Of a DNA stretch of 64,000 nt, positions 31,584 through 44,938 are shown in pieces. The position numbers were made by a program, and so were the translations under genes. Source of the stretch: Malania oleifera (lineage: Eukaryota; Streptophyta; Magnoliopsida; Santalales; Ximeniaceae); NCBI RefSeq assembly GCF_029873635.1, contig NC_080422.1:910001-974000 (forward strand), written 5' to 3'. The number at the start of each line of letters is the position of its first letter. Positions within the stretch are counted from its first letter, which is position 1. The notes under the pieces are model-generated. The model searched no databases, was not told the origin of the DNA, and saw nothing but the letters and a program-made list of their open reading frames with translations.

Positions 31584-33240
31584 TTGTTGTCACTTTCTTT
31601 ACTATTTTTACTTTATTTTTGTTTAATGCTTCTGAAGTCTAAATCGTTGTGCATACAAGTGTGTATGTTTGGTCTACGTTCTTTGGAACCTGAGATAATT
31701 CTCATAGATCCTGAGATTGAAATATCTTGTAGGTCCCTTAGGAAACCTATCTCCAATCTAGAGAAGGCTGAGTCTTCTAAACTGAAAGCCATGGTCGACA
31801 ATAACCCACTAGTTCCCGCTGAACAAATACCAGAACCCCACGTTCCCCGCTTACCTGTGGTAGGAGAGCAACCTCTTCGGTCTCTTAGGGACTACTTTGT
31901 ACCTAATGCATACACATCGATGTCCTGCATCCAGTTCTTGGATGTTCAGATGGTACAATTTGAGATTAAGACTTCAATCATCTCGATGCTGCCCAGCTTT
32001 CAAGAGAATTCCACAGAAAATCCTTATCAACATCTAGATGAGTTCTTGGAGATTTGCTCCACCATCCGCATACCTAATTTTAGTGATGATGCCTTTTGTC
32101 TTAGGCTCTTTCCATTCTCTATGAAGGATAAGGTCAAATATTAGTTGACATCCTTAGAGCCGAACTTGGTGACCAATTGGGCCGCTATGCAGCATGAATT
32201 TCTAAAAAAATACTTCCCAATTGGGAAGACTAACTAGCTACGAAGGGCAATCACAAGTTTGACACAAATGGATGGGAAACTTTTCTTTAAGACCTGGGAG
32301 AGCTTTAGGGACCTGCTCCATAAATGCTCATACCATTAGGTTCCTAAGTGGCAATTAGTCCAAACTTTTTACGAAAAGTTAGCTGAAAGAGATAGGTCCA
32401 TGGTTGATGCATCGTGCAAAAGTAATTTCCTCACAAAGCACGAGAACGAGGCCTAGATTCTCTTAAAAAATTTGGCTAAAAATTCTCAATAGAACATGAC
32501 TGTTACTTGTAGACTACCTAATCCATCAACCTCTAAACCTAAGGGAGTATACGAGTTGGCCACAAGCCATGACCTAAGCCCACTCTACACATGTAGAAGT
32601 TTGTGCAATTTGTTCCAACCCTGTGCATACATGCTATAATTGCCCACACACGCCTTCCCAACTTCAACTTGTGCATGAGGAAGTAAAGGCCACCCACCAT
32701 TGGTATGGTCGACAGACAAATAACTACGACTCGAATACCTATGGTTTCGGATGGAAGCAATATCCCAACTTCCCCTGGAGACCACAAGCTTTTGGCTTTC
32801 AAGCCCAAAGACCTCAACAAAACCCTAGTGCTTCACTCCCTCGACCATATCCAAATTTCCAAGATCCTCCTATTGCGATGCAAAGGCAATCATTGCTTCA
32901 ATAACCATCTCTTCAACAAACTCACCATGATTCCTTTCAAGAGACAGTGTTGAAAATCTTACAAAGTATTGATGCAAATTGCCAAGTGAAGTGGCAATTA
33001 CTCCATTCTCACCTGCAATCCATAGCTAAGTTGGAGGCCACTATGGGGAAACTCACTAGGTCAGTTAGTAGGAGAAATGAAGGTGAGTTTCCAAGCCAGC
33101 CGCAAACAATACCTAAGAATCAATGCGGAGTAGAATGTGAGACCACAGTAGACCCTTCATCGTATAAAGTACATGCCCAGGCGATAACCACACTTAGGAG
33201 TGGTAGGGAGATCAACAATAGGGCCGGGGAGACAATAAGT
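31584..33240 (+). pseudogene. Athila-like gag remnant
   Basis: The frame at 31584-32144 includes FEIKTSIISMLPSF, then YQHLDEFLEICSTI, then DDAFCLRLFPFSMKDK, the retrotransposon gag core. Homology continues past stops to FKTWESFRDLLHKCSYH near 32290-32340 and a zinc-knuckle-like CxxC...CYNC region (about 32605-32640). The Pro/Gln-rich tail runs to ~33240. Several stops (TAG at 32142, TAG at 32235) disrupt it. Gag would form the virus-like particle of an active copy. Confidence 0.88.
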
Positions 33241-33306
33241 TAAGAAAAGAGTAAAAAAAAGAAAAGGGCTGAACTTACAGAAGAGACAGACACTGAAGCA
33301 TCAATC

Positions 33307-33987
33307 TTGCCACAACATGAAACACTTTCCCACCATATTCCTGCAGCCCCTTACCTTGCCACTCTCCATGCATCCTTTAAGTCTAATAAGGAAACCATAA
33401 CTGAATCCATCATGGACACATTTAGGCAAGTTAAGGTCAACATCCCTCTTTTAGATGCCATCAAGAAAATACCTGCATACTCCAAATTCCTCAAAAACCT
33501 ATCCACGCAAAAAAGAAAATCAATGGTGCATATGAACAAGCAAGTCAAGCCGACTGAGCATGCAAGCTCAATCCTTTTAGGTCACCTCTCCCCTAAGCTA
33601 AAAGACCCTGGTGCTCCAACTATTTCATGTGTAATCGGTAATTACACAATTGATAGGGCCCTCTTGGACTTAGGAGCAAGCGTGAACCTTTTACCATACT
33701 CGGTTTTCAAGCAATTTAATTTAGGAGAGTTGAAGCCTACCATGGTAACATTAAGCTTTGCTGATCAGTCGGTGAAAAAACATTGGGGTGTAATAGAGGA
33801 TGTCTTAGTTAAGGTTGATGAATTTTACTATCCTATTGACTTCATTGTCTTGGATATGGAACCATCTGACCCAACTAAGGACCAAATCCCCGTCCTGTTA
33901 GGACTCCCCTTTTTAGCTACTGCTAATGCCTGTATTCAGTGTAGGATAGGCGTTATGGACATTTCCTTTGGTAACATGCAACTCTAA
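33307..33987 (+). pseudogene. Athila-like aspartic protease remnant
   Basis: An open 226-codon frame. After MVHMNKQVKPTEHASSILL it reads GAPTISCVIGNYTIDRALLD, then LGASVNLLPYSVF (the retropepsin DLGAS-type active site), and ends with QIPVLLGLPFLATANA and the final GNMQL. In active elements it cleaves the Gag-Pol polyprotein. The frame is open but its neighbours are broken, so it is a surviving domain rather than a working gene. Confidence 0.88.
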
Positions 33988-34399
33988 CTTAACGTGTTCC
34001 ATACTCGATGGCACGAACCTGACAATCTTACTTTCAAGGATGTCGATATGATCAATAAAGGTGTTGAACAAGATGCATCCCTGACTTCGTTAGGTGATCC
34101 CCCTGAGAAGAAGTTCCCACGTGATCAACCTCCTGCAATAAGTTTAGAGGATCCGTGCACCCAAGATCCTGCTTCTAGTAAGTCGACCTCTACATCGGGA
34201 GGGAGACCTTGGAAAGCGCAGTTTAAGAGCCTTCCTACTCTCTCTAGTGCACCAACACGCCCTTCTATTGAGGTCCCTCCGGTACTTGAATTAAAGCCTC
34301 TGCTATCTTCTCTCAAGTATCTTTTCTTGGGCCCCCAAGAAACCTTGCCTATAATCATATCATCCATCTTGGATTGCTCGTAAGAGTCAAGGCTCATTC

Positions 34400-35588
34400 A
34401 TGTTTTACAGAAACATATGAGAACAATAGGATGGTCAATAGTTGACCTTAGGGGAATTGACCCGTCTGTTTGCATGCACCGAATTCATCTCAAGCCAAAT
34501 GCTAAACCCATTCGCAAGATGCAACGGAGACTTAATCCCAATATGAAGGAAGTGGTTAAATTCTTAACGCAAGGATCATATTTTCGATATTTGATAGTAA
34601 ATTCGTGAGCCCCACGCAAGTGGTCCCGAAGAAATTCGGGATCACTATTGTTAAGAATGATTAGGGTGAAGGCATCCCCACTCTGGTCACTAACATTTAG
34701 TGGGTATGCATTGACTATAGGAAACTTAATAACCTCACCCGAAAGGACCACTTCCCATTACCATTTATTGATCAAATCCTAGAGAGATTAGTAGGACAGA
34801 ATTTCTATTGCTTCTTGGATGGGTACTCAGGGTACAATTAGGTTGCAGTCCACCCAGATGATCAAGAGAAGACTACATTCACTTGCCTGTTTAGGATTTT
34901 TGCATATAGGAGGATGCCCTTGGGCTATGCAACGCCCCAACAACATTTCAAAGGCGCATGCTGGCCATATTCTCTGATATGGTGGAAAAATTTCTTGAAG
35001 TATTTATGGATGACTTCTTTATGTTTGGGCCTTCTTTTGATGCATGTTTGGACAATCTATCTAAGGTCCTCGGGAGATGTGTAGAAGCAAATCTACTGTT
35101 GAGCTGGGAAAAGAGTCATTTTATGGTCCAAGAGGGCATAGTGTTAGGCCATAGTGTCTCTGCTAGAGGGATTGAAGTGGATAGGGCAAAAGTAGACCTG
35201 ATTTCTAAACTACTGCCTCCTATATCTGTTAAACAAGTGAGGTCATTCTTGGGGCATGCTGGTTTCTCTTTGTGATTCATCAAGGACTTCAGCAAAATCT
35301 CGCGGCCATTGACCAATTTGTTACTGAAAGACGCACCCTTCGAATTTGATGAATCCTGTCTTGGTGCGTTTGAAACTCTAAGGACACTGCTCTCCTCCCC
35401 CCCAATAATGCAACAACCTAATTGGGCTTTTCCTTTTGAAATCATGTGTGATGCATCAAACTACGTTGTTGGGGTTGTGCTGGGTCAATGGGTAAGCAAG
35501 TTACCTCATGCAATTTATTATGCTAGTAAGACTCTATAGGGAGCACAACTGAATTACACCACCACTGAGAAAGAGCTCCTAGCTGTCG
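34400..35588 (+). pseudogene. Athila-like reverse transcriptase and RNase H, truncated
   Basis: Reverse transcriptase begins near CMHRIHLKPNAKPIRKMQ. It passes through CIDYRKLNN and DHFPLPFIDQILERL with stops, shifts frame near 34940, and continues with AIFSDMVEKFLEVFMDDFFM (catalytic FMDD at about 35001-35016). RNase H follows with FPFEIMCDASNYVVGVVLGQ and TEKELLAV. It stops at 35588, where LTR D begins. About 250 residues of RNase H and linker expected before the integrase are absent. Confidence 0.9.
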
Positions 35589-35744
35589 TGTAATGACCCC
35601 AAAAATAATAAGCTTCGAAGTGTAAAAATAAAATAAAATAATTAATTAATTATTAATAAATTAAATTAATTAAATAAATAATATGATGGATATATAAGTA
35701 TGCATATATATATATATATATATATATATAGATAAAGTAATATG

Positions 35745-35783
<39 letters not shown>

Positions 35784-36108
35784 ATTAATATAATATGATA
35801 AGGATATATATGTATATAATAATAGTATTATATTGGATATTAGAATACAATGCAATGCTTCTCCTGGATGCGTCTAAATTAAAATTTTGGACTGAACATT
35901 CAAGAGCTAACCGAATGCTCTCATCTCTCTCTCACTCACTCTCTCCTCACGCCATCTTTCTCTCTATTCAATTCCTTCTCCGATTCTCAGCCGATTAAAG
36001 AACGAAAAATACCACTGAGTTCCATTCTCGGCCACCAACATTTTAATCAAAGTGGATTCTTGATTAGGGCGTCATAGGCACCACTTTTGGGATAAGGTAT
36101 ACTCTCTC

Positions 36109-36172
<64 letters not shown>

Positions 36173-37633
36173 TAATTTATCTTCACATCTTCAGCTAAAT
36201 TGATGATCAGACGCGATATCACGGTCCTATCTTCGATCATCGTCATTTTAATCGGAACATATTTTTGATTTGGGGATCCTAGGCACCACTCAAAGGCTAA
36301 GGTGAGGAGTACAAATTATGTTTGTTGTTTTAAAAATTTAACCGATTAAGTTATAGTATTTAATTATTAAATTGTAGTATTTGATTATATTAGATTTTTT
36401 GAAATATTTCAGAGATTAGGTTAAATTGCAGGGATTTGATTAAATAGATTTTTTGGGAATATTTTGGAATCAGATTAAACTGCAGGGATTTGATCATATT
36501 GGTGTTTTTAATATGTTAGAAATTAAATTTAAATATGGGAAGTGGATCAACTTGCGTTTTTAGAATTTAACCGATTAACGGGAGCGTGTGAGCCTAGGAA
36601 TATTAAGATAATTATAATTCTAGGGTTGAGCTAATTGAACTGGGAAAATATGATTTCAGGATTTTGAGCTCCGAACGCCGTGGGCGTGGGTTTAGAGATT
36701 TTAGCAGGCTCCCTCTCAGTAAGCAGGTAAGGGGAATAAATTATAACATATATTTTTGGAAAAATTAACTGGTTGGAATTAAGTATGTGAAATTGTGAAT
36801 ACTGTTTATGTTTTGGAAAAACTATGATATTAATATTTTCCCTGTGATCATTATATTATGATTAACAGTTAAAAATTATGTGACATGAGGAATATGAAAT
36901 AACAATTTTATTATAGAAAATGTGGTTGATATTGAAATATGTGATAATATGAGATATCCAGATATGTTTTTATTTAGATGTGAAGATATGGAAAATCAGT
37001 TATGTTTTATATATATATATATGATGATATGAGATTTATATATAGATGTACTTTTACTAAGCAATGATGAAATATGATATACTGATATGCTTTTACTGGG
37101 AAATGATGATATACTAGATATACAACAATGTTTTACAGAAACAATGAAATGAGAAATGCATATATATTTTATGCTGAAATGATGATATGTGAAATACAAA
37201 AAGCTGTTTTATACAAAAATGTTGAATAGAGAATTATATAGAAATGATGAGAATTACAAAAATGATGAAATGTGAACACAAAAATGTGGAAATGAGAGCC
37301 CTGATGGACCATAGTATACAGAGCACGGTATCGTTGCCAGTATTTGTGATTAGTACAGTCACACATTTGATACAGAGTGTGGCGAGACAAACGATTGGGC
37401 GTGTGAAGGGTTGTGTTACCCCCTGGGGTTGGGTAGGCCAATCGTACTACAGATGCGTTCCTTGTTTTGATCTAACTGGGTAGGCCAACCGCGGTTAGAT
37501 CCAGCCTTCGGACCGCACAACCCGGTCATGTGGGGTGAATATATGACGATGTGAATATCCACAGGTTGGTTCTCATTACAAACGCGATAATATGCAGCCA
37601 TGAGCTACATACGCGGTGTGTATTATATATTGC
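35589..37633 (+). mobile_element. TGTA-family LTR (copy D), truncated at its 3' end
   Basis: Starts TGTAATGACCCC in the RNase H sequence. It carries AT and GT microsatellites (35707-35732, 35756-35783), a long CT run (36110-36170), a GGATAAG|GTATAC donor-like site, GTAAGCAG|GTAAGGGG near 36719-36733, and the family core at 37498-37547. The palindrome array of the other copies is not seen, so this is a distinct subfamily. It ends where an RTE fragment begins, ~600 bases short of where relatives end. Confidence 0.8.
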
Positions 37634-38009
37634 CGAGATGAGAATGCTTAGATGAACGAGTGGTATAACATTGAAAGATAAATTAAGGAATGAACATATT
37701 CGTGGTAAGTTAGGTGTAGCTCCTATAGAAGATAAGATAAGGGAGGGATGACTCAAATGGTAAGGACACTTGCAACGTAGGCCACATAGTGCACCTGTGA
37801 GGAAAAGTGACTTAGTTACTATGGGGGTAGTAGAAGGGGTAGGGGTAGACCTAAAATAACTTGGGAGGAGATAGTGAGTAAGGATTTAATATCCTTGAAT
37901 CTATCAAAAGAAATGGTCCATGATCGCATATATTGGCGAAAAAGGATTCATATAGCCGACCCCACTTAGTGGGACTAAGGCTTGGTTTTGTTGTTTTGTT
38001 GTTGTTGTG
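37634..38009 (+). mobile_element. 5'-truncated RTE LINE fragment
   Basis: Nearly the same sequence as 2700-3075 (GAGATGAGAATGCTTAGATG, AACATATTCGTGGTAAG, CATATAGCCGACCCC), ending in an interrupted TTG tail. Stops and a TGA in place of CGA show it is not coding. Its 3' end abuts Gypsy integrase sequence, while its 5' end abuts LTR D, so it marks a deletion junction. Only TGCC is shared at both borders, too little to call a duplication. Confidence 0.9.
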
Positions 38010-39110
38010 TGCCATACTTTGGAATGTCGTGGTCTCTTTAGAGGAAAGAAAACTGCAGCCAAAGTACTTCAAAGTGATTTCTTTTGGCCCACACTTTTTA
38101 GGGATGCTCGCAATTTTTGTAAATCATGTTCACGATGCCAGCAAATGGGGAACATCACCCGATGTGATATGATGCCTTTGAATCCCATTCTAGTGGTTGA
38201 ACTTTTTGACGTATGGGGGATTGAATTTATGGGCCCTTTCATTCCATCACAGGGATGCATGTACATCCTTGTTGCGGTAGATTACGTTTCCAAGTGGATC
38301 GAAGCAACTGCAACCAAAACTAATGACCACTGCGTGGTTGTTCATTTTCTTAAAAACCTTTTTAATCGGTTTAGTTGCCCTCAAGCCATCATTAGTGATG
38401 GAGGTAAACATTTTATCAATCGTTATTTCGATGCACTCCTATGGAAGTACTCTATCACCCATAAAGTCGCCACACCGTACCAACCCCAAACTAGTGGTCA
38501 AATGGAAGTGTCTAACTGTGAAATTAAGACCTTTCTAGAGAAAACTGTGAGGCCAGATAGAAAGGACTAGTCATCTCGGTTAGACGATGCTCTCTGGGCA
38601 TATAGGATAGCTCACAAGACTCCTATTAGTATGTCCCCATACCGCTTGGTCTACGGTAAAGCCTGTCACCTTCCAGTTGAGTTAGAACACCGAGCATATT
38701 GGGCCATTAAAATATTCAATTTTGATATGAGTGCTGGAGGAACTCATCATTGTCTCCAACTTAATGAGTTGGATGAACTCCGAAATGCTTCTTATGAAAA
38801 TTCCAAGACATATAAATACGGGATGAAAGCTTTTCATGGTAGACACATAGTCGTGAAATCTTTCGAACCACACCAAAAAATATGACTTTTCAATTCAAGA
38901 TTGAAATTGTTTCTGGGTAAGCTGCTTTCCCATTGGCGTAACCCTTATGTTGTGAACCAAGTGTTTCCTTATGGGGCAGTTGAAATCAAGGACCTCATAA
39001 CTAACACACTTTTCAAGGTCAATGGTCAGCGTTTGAAGCCATACGTCGAAGGTATTACTGAAGGACTTGTAGAAAAGGTACTCCTATGTGATCCAGTATA
39101 CCCACCTTGA
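38010..39110 (+). pseudogene. Athila-like integrase remnant
   Basis: Starts inside the zinc-binding region ([10 protein letters not shown], then [13 protein letters not shown]). The core follows with [12 protein letters not shown] (first Asp), [10 protein letters not shown] (second Asp) and SGQMEVSN (Glu). The C-terminal part has [20 protein letters not shown] and FPYGAVEIKDLITN, wording characteristic of Athila-type Gypsy elements. Frames 38007-38570, 38631-38885 and 38901-39110 are separated by stops (38568, 38883). Confidence 0.92.
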
Positions 39111-41827
39111 GCATTCACTACGTTTGGATGAAGACGGTAAACTTAGCTCTTCCGGGAGGCAACCCGACACTTTCTTTTCGAATACATAGGTTGTATAATG
39201 TAGAATGGGTAGGTTTCATATTTTGTAAAGTAGGTTTTAGGATAAGTTGGGGGTTCAACTACTGGGGTGACTAGCATGGGAAAGGGTGCGAATGGTCGAG
39301 ACAGTCAAACTCATTTAAAATCTTGTTTCACACCCAAATTTTTCAGCTCCTGCCATTGTTGTCTCTTGGTCGAACCTTGTTGCGCATCTCCTACCCCTAG
39401 TCGCTAGACCTCAAGCCCACTTTTGAACCTCCACCACCTATTCCATTGTCGTTTGTAGCTTTGGCGACCTCTGTCATCTTTGAATCTCTTCGCTCTGATT
39501 TAGGGTTTCTCTCTTAAGCTCCCTCCCATGCTATCTTTCTTCTTCCCCGCTCACCCGCGACAATGCAACTTCACTCTGGGAAGACAAAAGCGGAACCCGA
39601 CCAATCCTCTCGTACTACTTCTCGCCAGTGCCAGCACCAGAGGAGAGAGCAGAGGGCATGACTACCCACCCAGCGGGCACATCAGGCGACCCCATCGATA
39701 CCTACCAGTGTGCCGCCTACAACATTGGGCCCGGTCATCTCGAAAGCATTAGTGGAAGCACTCCACAAGATCATTACTTCTATATCAATTTATGATGGAC
39801 CTAGTAGCTCTTCAGCCAATCCACTCCCTATCTCAGACTCAAAATTGGATGATGAGGGTAGCTAGGATGACTTACTAGCTACTTCATCCATTGTGCTCCT
39901 GTGGCACATTTTGTTTTCCTCTCTGTTATTCCACCATTATGGTCTTACCCATACTTGTAATGACCTTCGTGCTCTGTAATGCAGTTTTTGCAAATTAATG
40001 AAAACTTTCATGGTGCTTTTGGTTCTTACGTGTCTTTTGTGCTACAGTGTATTTTTGCATGCATGTTATTTCTGGATATTATATTTTGCAGACAACTGTT
40101 TGTTATTACTGGCACCATGCACTGTCCTATCCCATGCCCGGGTTCTATTTTTATTTCTACACTTCAGTGAGGACACTGAAGTTCTAAGTTGGGTGGCACA
40201 CTGCATGGCACATTTCATGAACAAAAATGACACATTTTAAATTTTTTGACATTTTAAAATTTTTGAAAACAAATTCTAGTGAACCATGTTAACATATATT
40301 TTATACCCTCTACATACACCTATATAACCTAGTGTTACATGCATAAGCTTCTCAGCTACATGATTTCATTATACTCACTAACAATATAGTGAATTAGTTG
40401 TGTAAAATTCGCATAACATGGCCAACAACTTGATATTACTCTAGGTAGTTGACTAGTGGTTTGTTTGGGTTAATACTGCTATGTAAACTCTTATATTTAC
40501 ATGGTACTTCATGGGGCTAAAAACACACTTACACATGATTTGTAGCACTTAGGGTTCTTTGAGAGCACCGAGAGAACAATGGTGGCGACAATGACACCTT
40601 GTGAGGTACTGTTGAGCCGTTCGTTCATTCCTCGAGTTTTTGACGTCAACCTTTGAGTTTATAAAACTCAACCTTCCTTCTTTTTCTAGATTTCATTTGT
40701 CAACTAATCTTTGCTCTTGTATACGCTAGATTAGAGGTGACATCAAGTGAGAAGATATAAATCTAGTTCTTGTAGTTTACTCAGGACATGAAGGTTAAGC
40801 CACCCCTAGAAACCGACTTTTTCCATGGACTCCTATTTGAGCTACATTCCCATTGGAAACATGAAGCAATATAAGAATGTGATGATTGTCTTAGATGACC
40901 ATGCAAAGAAAGAAAATGAAAAAGAAAGAAAAACCTGAGCAGAGAATAGTGAAAACAAAAATATACACCTGCTCTGAGCAAAGATAAAGAGGTCAAGCTA
41001 AGGATGCGACATTACGATTATGCACATATGAATGATCTTCTGACCAACACACTTTCTGAATTCATGCTTCGTCTGGGAATGAGTTCATCTAGGGTGGTCT
41101 TGATTGAGTGTGGTGAGTAAGTGAGAAGATGTTAGGGTGAAGGACTCGACACCTCAGTAAGGGCTGGATTCCTTTCCTATAAGACTAGTCCACTCCATCT
41201 TTCTAGCATTAGTTCTTCAAATATGTGGGACGTTTGATCATGACACTCTTCCTCACATATGAGAGTGAAACCATTCTCTTGAGCAAATTTTGAGGGAATA
41301 AACCAGTGAGGCTGAGTAAAGGCGACTGTTTTGTAGGTGTCCCAGAGCATTTTGAGTGAGGCAAATCATATACCTTACACATACCTTGTGAAGTGGCCTT
41401 TATACTTGGATTTACATGCTAATACTAACTTTAAATTATAATCATGGGTTGATTCTTTGAGAGTTGTTTATGAGGATGGCTATGTTGTGTTGAGCTTTGC
41501 ATGATTGAAATGCTACGGAGTGTGTGTATAATGGAGTTGCGTATGAAGGAATCTGTATGTAATAAGGTTATATCTTTGTATGTAAAATAGTATGATTATG
41601 TTGCATATGTTTCCATCTTTTATTTACTGAACTGGTGTTTGTGGGTATCGCCCTAGAAACCCTCGCGAGACTAGAACTCATCCACTAGGATCAACCTAGG
41701 GGTTTAAAGCCTTGTTGTATACGGTAAATGCAACCGTGTTTCTTGCGAAAGAGGATGTAGGTAGGATTTGGTAGTTTTCTTAGATTTTGCTTTGCTTGAG
41801 GACTAGCAAAGTGTAAGCTAGGGGTTG
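39111..41827 (+). other. Athila-like 3' interior, no clear env
   Basis: 2.7 kb between integrase and the 3' LTR. Some Athila-type elements carry an env-like frame here, but I see only short frames (39528-39752, 39979-40240) without a recognisable transmembrane protein. A purine-biased stretch (AAGCTAGGGGTTG) directly before 41828 is in the position of the polypurine tract. Confidence 0.5.
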
Positions 41828-42862
41828 TGATAAGTCCCTAAAATACATGATTTTAGAACCTCATTTATCTTAGTTTATCCTCATTTAATTATATATTTGC
41901 CCAGAATTATCATTGTTCAAAGTTATGCAAGGTTTGTTTGTATTTTTAGGAAAAATAGGTTAAAACTATGGAGTTAGGGATTATGAGAAGCCAAAAAGAA
42001 TTTGGAGGACTCAAAGCTCAAATCAGATGTTTAGCCAGGCTTCGGAAGCTTTAGATCATAAAGGGACAAGAAGATGATGCTCGACCATGTGGCGCGACTA
42101 GCAACACATAAGGGCGACTTAGTCTTCCACTGCAGACTCCAAGGTTTAGATTGAAATCAAAATGCTGCAAGGTTATACCAAGTGCTCAAGGAAGTGACTC
42201 TCCAGGGCGACCACGTCGAGATACTGAGATAGAACTGAGAGTAGAAATATTGAGAGTCTCGACGAAGTGGTCGACCAAGAAACCTTCAGGGGCGACCATG
42301 TCGAGTTCCTGAGATTTCCTGAAGATCGAGATCCTACAAGTATCGACCATCAGCTCAACCAGCAAGACCCTGAGGAGCGACGAAGTCAAAGACATTGAAG
42401 ATTCGAATCCCTGACTTCCCGTGAGTCTCGACCAGGTCACACACAAGAATGATAGATGGGCAACTTGGTTGACAGCAACGATCTTCTGCGCGAGATTTGT
42501 TACAAACTTTCCTAACTTGTAAAACAAACCTTGTGAATCCTAGAGCCTATAAGTATTTGCTACGAACACTAGCTCTGGGTTCCTCTTTGGCCTCTCTTAG
42601 GTTAGTGACAGACCTAGGACGTCATTAAAAGCCAAGTTAGATTAGGAGTAGTATAAATTTCTGGGCTGTGCATGAAGTGTTCGACGACCTGCGACAACCA
42701 GTGGTGTTCGTGTGTCTTCTAGTGTATATTACATGGCCTTCTTTTGTACTTATTGGCATTAGTGATTGACGTGATGAATGCAAAGGGATGATCTTTTTAC
42801 ATGCTTTCATTTACAACTTTCCTTTACTGCTTTCATTTATGGTTTAGATTGTGATGATGTTT
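41828..42862 (+). mobile_element. Athila-like 3' LTR, first part
   Basis: Begins TGATAAGTCCCTAAAATAC and follows the 5' LTR until TGATGATGTTT, where solo LTR E is inserted. The equivalent uninterrupted sequence in the 5' LTR is around 30945-30965. The remainder of this LTR is 44939-45477. Confidence 0.93.
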
Positions 42863-44933
42863 TGTAGAGACTCGGTGAATTATAGTAATTAAATAATAGG
42901 AGGAGAGAAAAGGGAATTGTAAATTTGGAATTCAACATGTTCATCAACGAACACGCTTGATGGGATCATCGACGTGGACACGCATATGATTGGCGAGAAG
43001 TTACTGAGGGCTATTTTCAGTTCTAAATTTCATTGACGAGTAATAAGCGTTTGTCGATGAACTCCCTTTGTAGCCTCGTTGACGAGGTGATGTGTCTCGT
43101 CGACGCGTGCAGGTGTATAAATAGCCTGAACTCGATTTTCACCATAGAATTCACACGAATAACTTCTCTCTCTCTCTCTCTCTCCTCTTCGGTTCTCCTT
43201 CCTTCTCTCTAAGATTTTGGGTCCGTTCTTTGCCGAATCGATGATCTGAAGCCGCCACGATACTCCTAGGGAAGTTCTCTTCAAGTCTACAAAAGTAGAT
43301 CGTTGGTGGGGCTAACTTGGACTCCATCCTAGGTTCAAGGTAAGACTTTTTATTGAGTATTTGGCATTCCTACAATTGTAGAAAGGGTAGCATTTGAAAA
43401 AATACTGAAGTTTTCTTTGGGGTAATGTTACTTTTAGGGTGTTGAGCTAAGAACCCAACGGGTGCAGGGCTAGTTATTTTTGGGGTTTTCCAGTAGTTAG
43501 GTAAGGGAGTAAACTAAAGCAGTAATTTTCTATGAAAATTATTAGTAAATAATAGCAAATTAGTTTTTAGAAAGCATGTGTTATGTATGAGTATATTTGG
43601 GAAAATATACATTTGGGAAAATACAGCTATTACACAGGAATATGTTTTTAGTGTGAAATGTCAGAAGATGTAATTCTAGAACAGATTTCATGTTTTTATT
43701 CAGTTTGTGTGGCATGAATATTATTTCATGTATATTGTTTTATGTTAAGTAAGATTTACAGAAAAGGCATGTTTACAGTTATTTTCAGGAATAACATGGA
43801 TAATATAGGAAATTATGGTTTTAGAATATATGATAAACAGTACATATGCTTAGTTCAGTATCTACGATATGTTCGGCGCAAGGCCGTAATTGATAGCTGA
43901 TGTAAGGCCGCAGTTATGTATGTTATCCAGTGCAAGGCCATGATTATTTATGTTATGACAAAATTCAAAAAATGTTTTCAATCTATTTATGTTAAAACAG
44001 TATATGATCATGTACTATATGTTATTAGAACTCCGATGATAGTTCAGATCAATTTTCAGGAGCACGGTACCTTAGCTATACAATTCAGTTCAGTTCAGAC
44101 TTGTGCTAACCACTCATGCCAGTAGAGGGGGTGGGAGATGGATAGTCGATCTGGCTTTCAATGTAGAATTGTAGACATCCACCTGGCAATCCGGACTAGG
44201 GTGTGGCGGGCCCATCGTACTTACATACATTTTGACTCAGCAGTGGTTGGCCAGCCATTATCGGGTCCCGCCTTCGGGCTGCACAACCCATCATGGGGGG
44301 TAATATATGACACTAGCTAGCTATTCATCGTGGGTATATTTCAGTACTACTAGTTATAACAGATGATTTTATGAACAGTAAGATACAATATAATTTAGTA
44401 TGACTATGAAATTGTATGTTTATTTAGTTATGATATTATCAGTGTTTTCAGGCATGTAATATGTACTATATAATTATTATAACACACAAATATTCATGTT
44501 GTCACACAACTGTATTTAGTTTATTTCCCTTACTAAGAGGTGTCTCACCCCAGCTTAAAACTATTTTAGGGAATCCAAAAAGACTGGCGGACCGAGCTCT
44601 GCGTCGTTGAGGCAGTTCTTCTACCCTGCTAGAAGGGTGAGTTTTGAACTAGGGTTAGTAGGTTTTTTATGTAAGATCTTAGTTTTAACTTTTGGTGTTT
44701 TGAGGATTGTATATATACATCTACAGAAATAAGTTGGAATGTAAGTAACTCTGGTATTGTATTTTATGGTTGGGTGGATGAAATTTATATTTACTGCTGC
44801 TTAGGTGTCTGCTGTGTATGATAGGTGCATTCCCATTACTCACGATTTCGGGTTGACTTTGTTATGTTATAATTTAATGATATCAGGGAATTAAGTGTGC
44901 TTAATTTAATGGAAAATTAAGCAGGTCATTACA
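42863..44933 (+). mobile_element. TGTA-family solo LTR (copy E), 2071 bp
   Basis: Runs from TGTAGAGACTCGG to AGGTCATTACA with perfect 5-base duplications TGTTT at 42858-42862 and 44934-44938. The 5' LTR of the host element shows the empty site. It has near-palindromes such as CCTCGTTGACGAGG (about 43074-43087), a TATA box at 43116-43124, predicted introns 43340-43437 and 43501-44569, and the core at 44263-44311. Younger than its host LTR by nesting. Confidence 0.95.
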
Positions 44934-44938
44934 TGTTT

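Noticed and set aside
35584..38029. TGTCG on both sides of LTR D plus the RTE fragment as a target duplication
   Set aside because: The right-hand TGTCG lies inside continuous integrase coding, ~16 bases past the junction, so it is a chance match.
39528..40240. Possible env-like gene of the Athila-like element
   Set aside because: Only short frames, no signal peptide plus transmembrane layout or recognisable envelope features.
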